Part shown: piece after piece, positions 53,441-62,614 of the stretch
Layout of the letters: every line of letters begins with the position of its first letter
How positions within the stretch are numbered: the first letter of the stretch is position 1
NCBI RefSeq assembly: GCF_022869785.1
Contig: NZ_CP094997.1
Span: 6,329,001-6,393,000 of the forward strand
Reading direction: 5' to 3'
Origin: Dyadobacter chenwenxiniae
GTDB taxonomy: Bacteria > Bacteroidota > Bacteroidia > Cytophagales > Spirosomataceae
DNA: 64,000 bases
Position numbers and translations under genes: made by a program
Notes under the pieces: generated by a model
Seen by the model: only the letters and a program-made list of their open reading frames with translations
Database searches by the model: none
Told to the model about the DNA's origin: nothing

Positions 53441-53482
53441 AAACAACATTGCCCCGGGCTTATGCCCGGGGCAATGTTGTTT
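53441..53482. terminator. Strong bidirectional terminator
   Basis: Perfect 19-bp arms: AAACAACATTGCCCCGGGC (53441-53459) and its complement (53464-53482) with a 4-nt loop, between the coiled-coil gene and the convergent SusD gene. T-runs are present on both strands. Confidence 0.9.
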
Positions 53483-53515
53483 TTTAAATAAATGTTAATC
53501 GATGAATCACATTCA

Positions 53516-55294
53516 TCAATTATACCCAGGATTCTGCTTCAACATTGCAGCTCCGTTCACCACACTCATATCAATCTGATACTGTGGAATAGGAAAATAG
53601 TTGTTTTTTCCATTAATGAATTTTCCGCCAGCGAGGTCACTGGTAATCTTGGATTCGTAGCTGAAGAAGCTGTTCAGGGTTTTATCGGCCTGGCCCCAGC
53701 GAACGAGGTCGAAGAAGCGGTGGCCTTCCATGGCAAGTTCGATGCCGCGTTCGAAGTAGATGGCTTTCAGAACATTGTCTTTGCCTTTTGCTGCCAATGA
53801 ACCGGCTGGGTAGGGTTTTACAACGTAGTTTGCGGCTGGCGTTGTGGAGAAACCGGCTAGCGGGTTTTTGTTGTCAATGTATTTGTATAACCAGCCCGTT
53901 TTGTCTGCTGCCCTGGTTCTTACACGGTTTACATATTCCTCGGCTTTGGCCAGGCTTCCGGCATTCGCTTCGGCCTCAGCGGCCATTAACAGTACATCAG
54001 CAAATCGGATTACAAGCACATTAATGGCATTGCCAGGCGCCCAGGAGGTCAGATCTGCATAAAGATCCTGCGTTTTTTGTCTGTGAATGTTCTTTTTCGG
54101 GGCATATGGGCCGCCATAACGCTGGTCGCGGACCCAGTTCATGCCCGGGAATAGTCCCCAATCGTGGTAAGGAACATCGCGACGGCCAACGGTCCAGTCG
54201 AGGCGTGGGTCGAGCGGGCCTGCGTCCGTTACAAATGCGGCTGATGAAGCAATGCCCAGGTCGTTTTTGACTGCATGACTATTGAAATCATCCATGTACG
54301 GCAGGCCGTTTGCATCTGTGCGATAGCTGTTTACGAGCATTTGGGAAGGCTGGAAAAATCCGCAGCAGGAAAAGGGAGCACCCGTTCCGTAAGGAAAATT
54401 GAGCATACTGCCCATGTTTGCATTGGTAATGTCCAAAGTTCCATCGTTGGCTACCATTTGGATTGCAAAAACAGATTCTGCATTGTTTTTCGTAGCTGCG
54501 TCGAAATTGTCTTTGAACGAAACCAGGTCATATTTCAAGCCATTGGAGGTAACGCCGCTGCTGATCACCGTTGCGAAAAGCGTGGCTGCTTCTGCAAATT
54601 TGCGTTGGTATAAATAGGTTTTTGCCAAATATGCGCCGGCTGCCCATTTGTTGGCGCGACCAACCAATGTCTGCGTAGCGGGCAATTTTTCATAAGCTGC
54701 CTTAAAGTCCGCTTCGATCATTGGCCAGATGTCCTTATCATTTGGTTGATTGAAATCAGTCGTCGTTTCATCGATCCAGGGAACCATGTTCCACATTTTT
54801 TTAGCCTCAAAATAATAATGCGCACGAAGGAAAAGCGCCTGTCCTTCGATGTTGGCCTTACTTTCAGGCGAAATGTCCGTTACCAAAGCCAAAACTTTTA
54901 AGACCGCATTCGCCCGTGAAACACCTTCATAGAGCGCACGCCATTTGGTATTAAAAAAACCATTATCCGCACCGGAAGCAAATGTTGCAATGGCATTAAT
55001 AGGTGTTTGGTCACCGCCGTCGCTTCCTTTGTGTGCGTCGCCACCCGGAATGGAGCCGTAAACCCAGTTATCCGGCGGTGCTTCCCAGCCGCTTCCCCCA
55101 TTGAAATCGCCTTGCCCGTCCAATGCGGCATATGCGCCAGTGAGCAGTCCGTCAATGCCTTTTTCGTTGGAAAGCACCTCGTCGCCCAACGCGCCTTGAA
55201 CCGGTTTATCTAAGAAATCGTCCTTGCAGCCTTGCAGAACCGAAAGGCTTGTCATCAGACAAAAGGCCATGATATATCGAAATCCCTTTTTCAT
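53516..55294 (-). CDS. SusD/RagB-family outer-membrane nutrient-binding lipoprotein
   Basis: A 592-residue surface lipoprotein (lipobox SVLQGC, Cys23). Typical SusD/RagB blocks: an N-terminal segment ending FLDKPVQGALGDEVL, a central helical TPR region (ALFLRAHYYFEAKKMWNMVPW), and a C-terminal half with YVNRVRTRAADKTG and FERGIELAMEGHRFFDLVRW. It pairs with the SusC-like gene upstream (18 bp) in a sigma-FecR-SusC-SusD locus and would present a polysaccharide or peptide to it. No glycoside hydrolase gene lies nearby, so the substrate is unknown. Confidence 0.93.
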   Translation of the reverse strand: MKKGFRYIMAFCLMTSLSVLQGCKDDFLDKPVQGALGDEVLSNEKGIDGLLTGAYAALDGQGDFNGGSGWEAPPDNWVYGSIPGGDAHKGSDGGDQTPINAIATFASGADNGFFNTKWRALYEGVSRANAVLKVLALVTDISPESKANIEGQALFLRAHYYFEAKKMWNMVPWIDETTTDFNQPNDKDIWPMIEADFKAAYEKLPATQTLVGRANKWAAGAYLAKTYLYQRKFAEAATLFATVISSGVTSNGLKYDLVSFKDNFDAATKNNAESVFAIQMVANDGTLDITNANMGSMLNFPYGTGAPFSCCGFFQPSQMLVNSYRTDANGLPYMDDFNSHAVKNDLGIASSAAFVTDAGPLDPRLDWTVGRRDVPYHDWGLFPGMNWVRDQRYGGPYAPKKNIHRQKTQDLYADLTSWAPGNAINVLVIRFADVLLMAAEAEANAGSLAKAEEYVNRVRTRAADKTGWLYKYIDNKNPLAGFSTTPAANYVVKPYPAGSLAAKGKDNVLKAIYFERGIELAMEGHRFFDLVRWGQADKTLNSFFSYESKITSDLAGGKFINGKNNYFPIPQYQIDMSVVNGAAMLKQNPGYN

Positions 55295-55312
55295 GTCAGT
55301 TTCTGGTAAATG

Positions 55313-58300
55313 TTAAAAAGTAAGATTAATGCCTACCGTATATTGTTTCGAAGAAGGGTAGGAGCCCTCATCAATGCCAAATACGGTCGGGTTACCTTCT
55401 GCATTTCTGCTCACTTCCGGATCAAGGCCGGAGTAACCCGTCAGCGTGAACAGGTTCGTGGCCTGCACATAAATCCTAAATTGCTGTGTCTTGATCTTTT
55501 TCAGGAAAGCAGGTGAGAATGTGTAACCCAACTGAATGTTCTTCGCGCGCAGGTAAGATCCGTCTTCTACGAAATAGGAGTTAGGAACATTGATTGTACT
55601 GAATGAACTGGAATTTTCCTGGATAGGCGCTTTTGCATTGTGATTTTCAGGCGTCCAGGAATTGTAAAGCGCCGTCTGGCTCTTCGCACCCGATCTCGAC
55701 GAGTTGAAATCACTCCACCAAAGCGTCTGGTTCCAGATCTGATTGCCCTGAACGCCGTAAAGGAACAGGCTGAAATCGAACTGTTTATAATTAAAACCAA
55801 GGTTCAGACCATAACTGAAATCAGGGTTAGGGTTACCCAGGATGGTGCGGTCGGCGGCTGTAATCTGGCCGTCGCCATTTGTGTTTTGGTAACGAAAACG
55901 TCCTAATGAAGCGCCATCCTGGAATACTGCACTGGCATCGCCAGTTTGCGCTACGGCCTGTGCATTCGCCGCGGCGATTTCTTCTTCCGAATTCCAGAAG
56001 CCAATCACTTTATAACCAAAAAACTGACCGATTGAATTGCCTACCTGGTTTCTTACAATGGAATGACCGTCAAATCCGCGTCCTTCCAAGTCGAAATAAT
56101 TGGTGCTGTTGGTTACTTTCAGAATCTTGTTGTTGTAAGTGGTGAAAGTCGCGGTTGCATTCAATTTCAGGTCGCGCCCAATGTCGAAACGGGAAGTGAT
56201 CTGCAAATCGACCCCTTTGTTTTTCATTTGGGCAATGTTTACAAAAGGAACTTGTCCGCCGCCTGCTGTGCCGATCAATGTTGGATTGTAGAGAAGATCC
56301 TTCACATCTTTGACATAATAATCCGCAATCACGTCCAGCTTCCCTTTGAAGAAGGTGGCATCAATACCAATGTTTGTACTGATGTTTTTCTCCCATACAG
56401 CATCCGGGTTCCCGATCTGGCTTTTTTCAAAACCTTCCAAAGCGCCCGATCCGCTTGTGCCGGAAAGGTCATAATATGAACTTCTGCGATTGGAGCCGTA
56501 AGTGGTGAATGCATTACCAGACCGCACATTGATCTGATTACCCATGATCCCGTAGTTTGCACGCAGTTTCAAGTCGTCCAGCCAGATGATTCCTTTCATG
56601 AAATCTTCCTGAGAAATCCGCCATCCTGCGCTCACAGCCGGGAAAAGGCCATATCTTTTATTGATAAATTTCGAAGAACCATCCCGGCGGATCACGGCGC
56701 CAAAAAGATATTTATCATTATAAATGTAATCCAAACGCCCTATTAACGAAAACAACGCATCAGCTGAGCGGCTGCTCGAATTACTTCGCGTGCCCGAGCC
56801 TGTTCCCAAATTCATATAATCAGGATCAAAGGAGAAGTAGCCCTGCGTGTCGCCACCTATCTCGTAACTCTTGCCATTATACGCTTCCGTTCCTGCAACC
56901 ACAGTGAGATCATGCTTTTGCATGGATTTATGAAAAGTCACAAGGTTTGTCCAGGTCCAGTTGAAGCCCGAGTAAGCGCCTTCGGAATAGGTGTTGGTGT
57001 TGCTGTTCTCCTTGTTTTCGTAAGTTGGGAAGTTGAAAGAATTCCAACGACCCGAGTAATTTTCACCTCCGAAACTCGTGCGGACGGTGAAATTTTTGAA
57101 TAAATCCACCTCGGCAAATACATTACCAAACAAGCGATTATCCAAACCTTTGTTGTAACGTGTACGATCCCGCATGGCAACTGGATTAAAGGCATCGCCC
57201 ATCCCAGCTGCGCGGCTTCCTGCATAATTGCCCATGATGTCCCGAACGGGAATGATCGGCTGCATGCGGAAAGAGAATGCAATGGCCGATCCGCCGTCGG
57301 AAAGCGCACTTTTTGGGTTATCCGAAACGGAAAAAGCAAGGTTTTCACCGATCCTGATGTGCTTTCCAACATTATACTGGCTGTTTGAACGAATGGTGTA
57401 GCGTTTCAGATAAGTGTTGGTCAAAGCGCCTTTTTGGTTGAAATAATTCAATGAAAAAAGATAGCTTCCCTGATCACTTCCGCCGCTTAACGAAATGTTA
57501 TGGCTCGTGGAAGGCGCGCGTTTGAAGATCTCGTGAAACCAGTCCGTTCCTTCTTTATTGGCTTTTACAATCTGGTTGAATTTATTAAAATCATCCACCG
57601 ACGTGTATTCCGGATTGACATAATAAAGGTCGCGATTCGTGCCCGGATCGCCTTCCTTCGCGCCGGTTGGCAGAATGTAATCCGGCAAAACCGGATCAGG
57701 GCCCGAGCCATATTGGTCGTCGCCTACGGTTGCTCCCTCGTTCCGCTGCACCTGAAATTTCAGTTGCGCCTGTTCCATCGGCGACAATGTGTTCCAGACA
57801 TTTCCTTTTGGCGGCGTTTGCATGCCATACCAGGCGCTGTAACTCACCTTAACCTTGTCTTTTCCTTTTTTTGTTGTGATAATGATCACCCCGTTCGCAG
57901 CGCGCGAGCCGTAAATGGAAGCCGAACCGGCATCCTTCAAAACCTGCATGGAAGCAATGTCGTTGCTGTTCAAGTCTGAAATCGAAGTCGTAGGAACACC
58001 ATCAACAACATACAAAGGCGAGTTATTGCCGAATGTGTTCAAACCACGGATACGGACCTGCGGCGTTTCGCCAGGCTGGCCGGAACCGATAATGGTCACC
58101 CCGGAAGCTCTTCCTTGCAGCTGGTTTGCAACCTGTCCGTCAGGTGTTTGTTTTAATTGCTCCACATCCACAACCGAAACGGCACCGATCAAATCCTTTT
58201 TGCGCTGCGCACCATAACCGGTCACAACCAGCTCCGAAAGCGTAGAAACATCCGGTAATAGCTTGATATCCAATGTAGAGCGTGATCCTACCATAGTTTC

Positions 58301-58876
58301 CTGAGCGGTAAATCCAATGAAACTAAAAATCAAAATGGATTCATCACCAGCCACATCAATGCTGTAATTTCCTTCCAGATCCGTCATCGTTCCGTCATTC
58401 GTTCCTTTTACACGGATAGCAACGGAAGGCAATGCTTCGCCTTTTTCGTCGGTGACCTTTCCTTTAACAGGGCGCAGCAAATATTGAGATTGAATTTCCA
58501 CCGCTTCCCGATCCATTTCCTGTTTCGTTTTTTCGGTGACGCCGATCATTTTCCCGACCTGCCTGAATTCCAGCGAAGTTTGCTTTTCGATCATTTTCAA
58601 AATTTCCGGCACAGGCAGTCCCATGGCGTAAAGCGTGATTTGCGGTGCATTACGGACGAGTTTTTCGTCGAAGGCAAAAGTGACGCCGGTCTGCTGTTCA
58701 ATTTGTCTGAAAACAGTCTTCACTCTCGACTGCCGCACATCCATATTGACGTGCTGAGCCTCGCTTGTGCCGGCCATCAAAAGGGCCGCAGTCAGCATGT
58801 TAATGCCCAAAATAAGCGTCGAAATGCGCATAAATTTTTTGAATAAGGGGAGTCCCTTATGGTAATAATTCACCAT
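55313..58876 (-). CDS. SusC/RagA-family TonB-linked transporter with STN domain
   Basis: An 1,187-residue outer-membrane transporter: signal segment near residues 16-41, an STN domain (about 50-110; VKTVFRQIEQQTGVTFAFDE), a CarboxypepD-reg-like domain (about 115-205), a plug (about 213-325, SusC box VLKDAGSASIYGSRAANGVI) and a barrel to the end (YTVGINLTF). The STN domain allows signalling to FecR, which is encoded just upstream, so substrate binding should induce this locus. It is followed by susD after 18 bp. Confidence 0.94.
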   Translation of the reverse strand: MVNYYHKGLPLFKKFMRISTLILGINMLTAALLMAGTSEAQHVNMDVRQSRVKTVFRQIEQQTGVTFAFDEKLVRNAPQITLYAMGLPVPEILKMIEKQTSLEFRQVGKMIGVTEKTKQEMDREAVEIQSQYLLRPVKGKVTDEKGEALPSVAIRVKGTNDGTMTDLEGNYSIDVAGDESILIFSFIGFTAQETMVGSRSTLDIKLLPDVSTLSELVVTGYGAQRKKDLIGAVSVVDVEQLKQTPDGQVANQLQGRASGVTIIGSGQPGETPQVRIRGLNTFGNNSPLYVVDGVPTTSISDLNSNDIASMQVLKDAGSASIYGSRAANGVIIITTKKGKDKVKVSYSAWYGMQTPPKGNVWNTLSPMEQAQLKFQVQRNEGATVGDDQYGSGPDPVLPDYILPTGAKEGDPGTNRDLYYVNPEYTSVDDFNKFNQIVKANKEGTDWFHEIFKRAPSTSHNISLSGGSDQGSYLFSLNYFNQKGALTNTYLKRYTIRSNSQYNVGKHIRIGENLAFSVSDNPKSALSDGGSAIAFSFRMQPIIPVRDIMGNYAGSRAAGMGDAFNPVAMRDRTRYNKGLDNRLFGNVFAEVDLFKNFTVRTSFGGENYSGRWNSFNFPTYENKENSNTNTYSEGAYSGFNWTWTNLVTFHKSMQKHDLTVVAGTEAYNGKSYEIGGDTQGYFSFDPDYMNLGTGSGTRSNSSSRSADALFSLIGRLDYIYNDKYLFGAVIRRDGSSKFINKRYGLFPAVSAGWRISQEDFMKGIIWLDDLKLRANYGIMGNQINVRSGNAFTTYGSNRRSSYYDLSGTSGSGALEGFEKSQIGNPDAVWEKNISTNIGIDATFFKGKLDVIADYYVKDVKDLLYNPTLIGTAGGGQVPFVNIAQMKNKGVDLQITSRFDIGRDLKLNATATFTTYNNKILKVTNSTNYFDLEGRGFDGHSIVRNQVGNSIGQFFGYKVIGFWNSEEEIAAANAQAVAQTGDASAVFQDGASLGRFRYQNTNGDGQITAADRTILGNPNPDFSYGLNLGFNYKQFDFSLFLYGVQGNQIWNQTLWWSDFNSSRSGAKSQTALYNSWTPENHNAKAPIQENSSSFSTINVPNSYFVEDGSYLRAKNIQLGYTFSPAFLKKIKTQQFRIYVQATNLFTLTGYSGLDPEVSRNAEGNPTVFGIDEGSYPSSKQYTVGINLTF

Positions 58877-59047
58877 ATTTGTTTGGATGTTTAATGGTTA
58901 ACCTGTTAAACCGCGCCCGTTCTCGCTATTGATGGTTCGAAGCATTGCATAGCAGAGGGACATTCATTGCCGGGGACATTCGCAGTGTTCCCGGTTTCTG
59001 TTTTTTAAGCCCGCCTTCCTGGAAAGCCAGCTGCATTTTTCAGTGCT

Positions 59048-60022
59048 CTATTTTATTACAATCGTGCTGTCGTTTAATTGTGAATAATTGAATTTTTTGG
59101 AAAAGCCCAACACTTTCAACACATCGCCAATCGGCTGATCGTCGAGTGTCAATGTGATTTTTTCAGTAGTCAATTCAGGTTTTTCTATTTTTATCTGCTG
59201 CCTGTATTTTCTTTCCAATACGCGGAAAACCTCCGATAATAACTCATCTTCAAACACCATCCGGTTGTCTTTCCACGGCGCAATGGCCGGTTTGCTGATT
59301 TCTGTGACATGAATTTCAGCGGATTTTTCAGGGACAACGGCCTGTTCTGCGGGAAGCAGCATTAACGCCGGACGTTCGGGCTTATCGCGCATGGTCACGC
59401 CCACTTTCCCAGTCTTAACGGTCACTTTAATGTCCGGATCATTGTGGTAAGCCTTCACATCGAACGATGTTCCCAGGACTATAATGTTCAAAGTTTTCGC
59501 ATGGACAATGAACGGCTTGTCGGTCATGTGTTTTACGTCAAAAAACGCTTGTCCTTCTTTCAAAACAACTTCCCTGGTTTTTCCTGAAAAGGAATGCGGG
59601 TAAGTAAGGCTTGAACCGGCATTGAGCCAGATGAACGAGCCGTCTGGCAATGTTACTTTCAATGTTTTTCCCAGCGGTGCCTGGACGAGCCTTATCCCCG
59701 TTTCGGCAGTTTTATGCTGATTTGTCCAAAAAATAAAACCGGCAATGACAAGCGCCGCAACGGCTGTTGACCACGAAACAAGGCGCTTAATGAGCGTAAA
59801 GCCGGGTGTTTTGCGAACAGGCTGCTGCAATGCTTTCATATTTGCCAGCATCCGCTCCTTCATTTCGTTCGCCGTATCCGGGTCGCGGGTGAAGACCGTT
59901 TCCGTTTCGGATACGTCCGGATTCAGGCTGTCGTACCACTTATGCAATATCTCTTTTTCCTCTTCCGAGGCTGTCCCGTTAAGAAACTTGACGGCAAGCT
60001 GTCTGATATACTCCTGTGTCAT
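59048..60022 (-). CDS. FecR-family anti-sigma factor
   Basis: A 324-residue inner-membrane regulator: an N-terminal anti-sigma region with a conserved KFLNGTASEEEKEIL-type motif, one membrane helix at about 84-103, a FecR domain (about 110-205; APLGKTLKVTLPDGSFIWLNAGS is its start, shown here as KTLKVTLPDGSFIWLNAGS), and a C-terminal DUF4974-like region ending VLGFSKKFNYSQLN. It would hold the sigma factor encoded upstream until the SusC STN domain signals substrate. The FecR-SusC gap (171 bp) contains a GC-rich hairpin near 58968-58995. Confidence 0.9.
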   Translation of the reverse strand: MTQEYIRQLAVKFLNGTASEEEKEILHKWYDSLNPDVSETETVFTRDPDTANEMKERMLANMKALQQPVRKTPGFTLIKRLVSWSTAVAALVIAGFIFWTNQHKTAETGIRLVQAPLGKTLKVTLPDGSFIWLNAGSSLTYPHSFSGKTREVVLKEGQAFFDVKHMTDKPFIVHAKTLNIIVLGTSFDVKAYHNDPDIKVTVKTGKVGVTMRDKPERPALMLLPAEQAVVPEKSAEIHVTEISKPAIAPWKDNRMVFEDELLSEVFRVLERKYRQQIKIEKPELTTEKITLTLDDQPIGDVLKVLGFSKKFNYSQLNDSTIVIK

Positions 60023-60119
60023 TTCAAAGCAGATAAACCCTTTGCATTACTTAGAGGGGAGAATGAAGCGAAACCCCTTAGTTGGAAAATAAAAAATCTG
60101 AAATTTTTATTGAGCCGCC

Positions 60120-60704
60120 TTAAAATTTGGCAAGAAGCAGTATTTGCAGAAGAAGATGTGCGACGCTGCTGAGGTTCGAGCGGACCATTTTTAACGCTTT
60201 GGTCAAATGCGCTTCTGCCGTTTTGGGCGAAATGTTCAGCTCTTCGCAAATGTCCGGTAAAGACCTGTCCTGCAATTTATTGTATTGAAAAACCAGGCGG
60301 CATTTTTCAGGGAGACGGTTGGTAAGGTTGGTAATGATCTCCAAAAGCAGTTTGTTCTCAATTTCCTGATCCATGGAAACCGAGGTGACCGCCTGTTGTT
60401 TGATCGTCAATTCGAGTTCCTGCTCCTGTTTAGATTTGGCCAAATAGCGATAAACTTCATAGCGAAGCATTGCAGCCAGATAAGGTTTAAGCGACTGGAT
60501 TTCCAGCGTTTCCCGCTTCATCCAAAACAACATGAATGTATCCTGCGTAATCTCCTCCGCCACTTCGGCCGACTTCACCATGCGGTGCGCTGCATAAAAA
60601 AGTTTGTCCCAATGCCGGTTGTAAATCTCATCAAATGCGCCTTCCTCGCCCTCTTTCATCAAAGCGGCAAGCTCATCATCTGAAAAGTGTTGGAAGTGGG
60701 TCAT
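60120..60704 (-). CDS. ECF-type RNA polymerase sigma factor
   Basis: A 194-residue ECF sigma factor of the Bacteroidota type: region 2 at about 20-90 (FDEIYNRHWDKLFYAAHRMV and EEITQDTFMLFW) and region 4 at about 120-175 (LPEKCRLVFQYNKLQDRSLP and DICEELNISPKTAEAHLTKA). It drives the FecR-SusC-SusD locus on the same strand. A possible -7 box (TATATTTG on the minus strand, 60749-60742) lies upstream without a clear -33. The end is 97 bp before fecR. Confidence 0.92.
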   Translation of the reverse strand: MTHFQHFSDDELAALMKEGEEGAFDEIYNRHWDKLFYAAHRMVKSAEVAEEITQDTFMLFWMKRETLEIQSLKPYLAAMLRYEVYRYLAKSKQEQELELTIKQQAVTSVSMDQEIENKLLLEIITNLTNRLPEKCRLVFQYNKLQDRSLPDICEELNISPKTAEAHLTKALKMVRSNLSSVAHLLLQILLLAKF

Positions 60705-60891
60705 GGAAAGTTTATAGCTGGCAAGGGTTCGTATGCTTTACCAAATATAAAATAAATAAACTACCTGTGAATGGTGATTTAATATAAATGCAATATTAAA
60801 AATGGTGTAATGTGCGCTATGGATGATTTTTTAACATAAATGCATGGAATAGCAATATTTTATTTTGGGGTGGTTTGTGAGACTTCCCATA

Positions 60892-60924
60892 AGACTTCCC
60901 AAGTCTCCAAGACTTGGGAAGTCT
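60892..60924. repeat. Palindrome, interspersed repeat copy 2
   Basis: Perfect 15-bp arms AGACTTCCCAAGTCT (60892-60906) and AGACTTGGGAAGTCT (60910-60924) with loop CCA. It is the same family as the palindrome at 53173-53205. It sits 13 bp beyond the aldo/keto reductase stop and may terminate it. Confidence 0.8.
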
Positions 60925-60936
60925 AGGCGCCAGAAA

Positions 60937-61938
60937 CTAGTTATTCACCAACTTCATGGACCCTTCATTATAACGCTCTCCCGTGTTAGGATAACGCGCA
61001 ACCAGCTCGTCAATGGCTGCAAGGTCGGCTGTTGAAAGTTCTACATCCAATGCGCCCGCGTTTTCTTCCAGATATTTTCGCTTTTTAGTCCCCGGAATTG
61101 GGATAATGCTATCGCCTTGCGCCAGCACCCAGGCGAGTGCGAGTTGTGCGGGCGTGCAGTTTTTCCCGGCTGCAATCTCTGCAAAACCTTTAACCAGTTT
61201 ATCATTATTATCCGCAAATTCCTGCTGGTAACGCGGTAACGTTCTGCGGAAGTCGCTTTCAGTTAATGCGTCAACCTGCAAGGTTGCGGTTACCAATCCT
61301 CTTGCCAATGGCGAAAACGGCACCAATGAAATGCCCAGCTCATGAACGGTGGGCAAAATTTCTGTTTCCAGATCTCTGGTGATTACAGAATATTCACTTT
61401 GCAACGCTGCAATCGGATGGACAGCATGCGCTTTGCGGATAGAAGCAGCAGAAGCCTCGCTCAATCCCAGGTAACGCACTTTCCCCTCCTTAACCAGCTC
61501 ACTCATCGCTCCGACCATCTCTTCAACAGGCACATTCGGGTCGATGCGGTGGGCGTAGTACAGATCTATGGTGTCGATTTTGAGGCGTTTGAGGCTGTTT
61601 TCAACGGCAGTTTTCATCCATGCGGGCGAGCCGTCAAAGTAAGAGCCGTTTGCATTCTTTGCGTCACCGTCATTTTCTCTGTAACGGAAGCCGAATTTCG
61701 TGGCAATGAACACTTTATCACGGTTTTGCACCAGCACTTTTGAGATCAATTCCTCATTCTGGCCATTGGCGTACATATCCGCTGTGTCCCAGAAGTTGAT
61801 GCCCAGATCGAGGGCTTTGTGCAATGTGGCAATGCTCTCATCATCGTCGGTTGGCCCATAAGCGAAGCTCATGCCCATGCATCCCAATCCGATCGCAGAC
61901 AATTGTTCCTCGGTTGTTCCCAGTTTTCTGAATTTCAT
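60937..61938 (-). CDS. Aldo/keto reductase
   Basis: A 333-residue NADP(H)-dependent (beta/alpha)8 reductase. The catalytic set Asp, Tyr, Lys, His is visible: DTADMYANG (Asp and Tyr), FIATKFGF (Lys), and LYYAHRID (His). The N-terminus GLGCMGMSFAYGP and C-terminal IPIPGTKKRKYLEEN fit the AKR-type group that reduces aldehydes and quinones. Substrate unknown. Divergent from the AhpD-like gene, with 232 bp between starts. Confidence 0.9.
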   Translation of the reverse strand: MKFRKLGTTEEQLSAIGLGCMGMSFAYGPTDDDESIATLHKALDLGINFWDTADMYANGQNEELISKVLVQNRDKVFIATKFGFRYRENDGDAKNANGSYFDGSPAWMKTAVENSLKRLKIDTIDLYYAHRIDPNVPVEEMVGAMSELVKEGKVRYLGLSEASAASIRKAHAVHPIAALQSEYSVITRDLETEILPTVHELGISLVPFSPLARGLVTATLQVDALTESDFRRTLPRYQQEFADNNDKLVKGFAEIAAGKNCTPAQLALAWVLAQGDSIIPIPGTKKRKYLEENAGALDVELSTADLAAIDELVARYPNTGERYNEGSMKLVNN

Positions 61939-62081
61939 GATTTGAGTGGCTATCGTAATTCTAAATTTTATTTATTGACCCGCTTGTCGGTTTTTAAAGT
62001 TATAAAATTCAGCTAGAACACGATTGAGATATTGCTCCCAATGCGTGACAGGCAGCATTATTAGAACACATTCCATTGATT

Positions 62082-62122
62082 GGACTATCAAAAAAAATCA
62101 AAATGGATCATTTCGATAGTCC
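62082..62122. promoter_or_regulatory. Imperfect inverted repeat, possible operator
   Basis: GGACTATCAAAA (62082-62093) and TTTCGATAGTCC (62111-62122) are complementary at 11 of 12 positions. They lie 48 bp before the AhpD-like start, in the shared intergenic region with the aldo/keto reductase. The spacing (about two helical turns between arm centres) is compatible with a dimeric regulator. Confidence 0.45.
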
Positions 62123-62170
62123 TGTTGTGCGGTAAGTTTGTGTCGCTAAGCAACCTTTAATATTCAGATC

Positions 62171-62608
62171 ATGTCAAAGCGAAGTTTAACAATAGATCTG
62201 GACCCCAAAGCCTACGCGGCAGTCAGAGGGCTTGAAAAATATATTTCTGAATCGGGGCTTGATAAAATTCACTATAAACTCATTAAAATCAGGGCTTCTC
62301 AAATCAACGGTTGCGCATTTTGCATTGAAAAACATACCCGGGAAGCGCGTGAGCTGGGGTTGTCGGAGCAGCGCATTTATCTGCTCAATGCCTGGCGCGA
62401 AACCAGACTTTACACAGAAGAGGAACGCGCCATTTTAGCATTAACCGAAGAGGTTACTTTCATCGCTAATAAAGGTGTGCGTGATGAAACCTATAATAAG
62501 GCCGTAGCGCTGTTTGGAGAAGCCTATACCAAGGCAATCGTGATGGGCATCGTAACGATTAACGCCTGGAACCGCATTGCCATTGCAGATCACTGGCCGT
62601 TGAATTAA
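62171..62608 (+). CDS. Carboxymuconolactone decarboxylase / AhpD-like protein
   Basis: A 145-residue all-helical AhpD-fold protein. The redox motif CAFCIEKHTREAREL (CxxC followed by His) near residues 49-63 is the site used by AhpD-type peroxidases. It starts MSKRSLTIDLDPKAYAAVRG. The next gene, an isocitrate-lyase-like enzyme, follows after 6 bp, so the two are an operon. Confidence 0.86.
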   Translation: MSKRSLTIDLDPKAYAAVRGLEKYISESGLDKIHYKLIKIRASQINGCAFCIEKHTREARELGLSEQRIYLLNAWRETRLYTEEERAILALTEEVTFIANKGVRDETYNKAVALFGEAYTKAIVMGIVTINAWNRIAIADHWPLN

Positions 62609-62614
62609 GATAAA

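Noticed and set aside
57500..57979. 159-residue frame antisense to SusC
   Set aside because: It lies fully within the conserved plug region of the SusC gene on the other strand.
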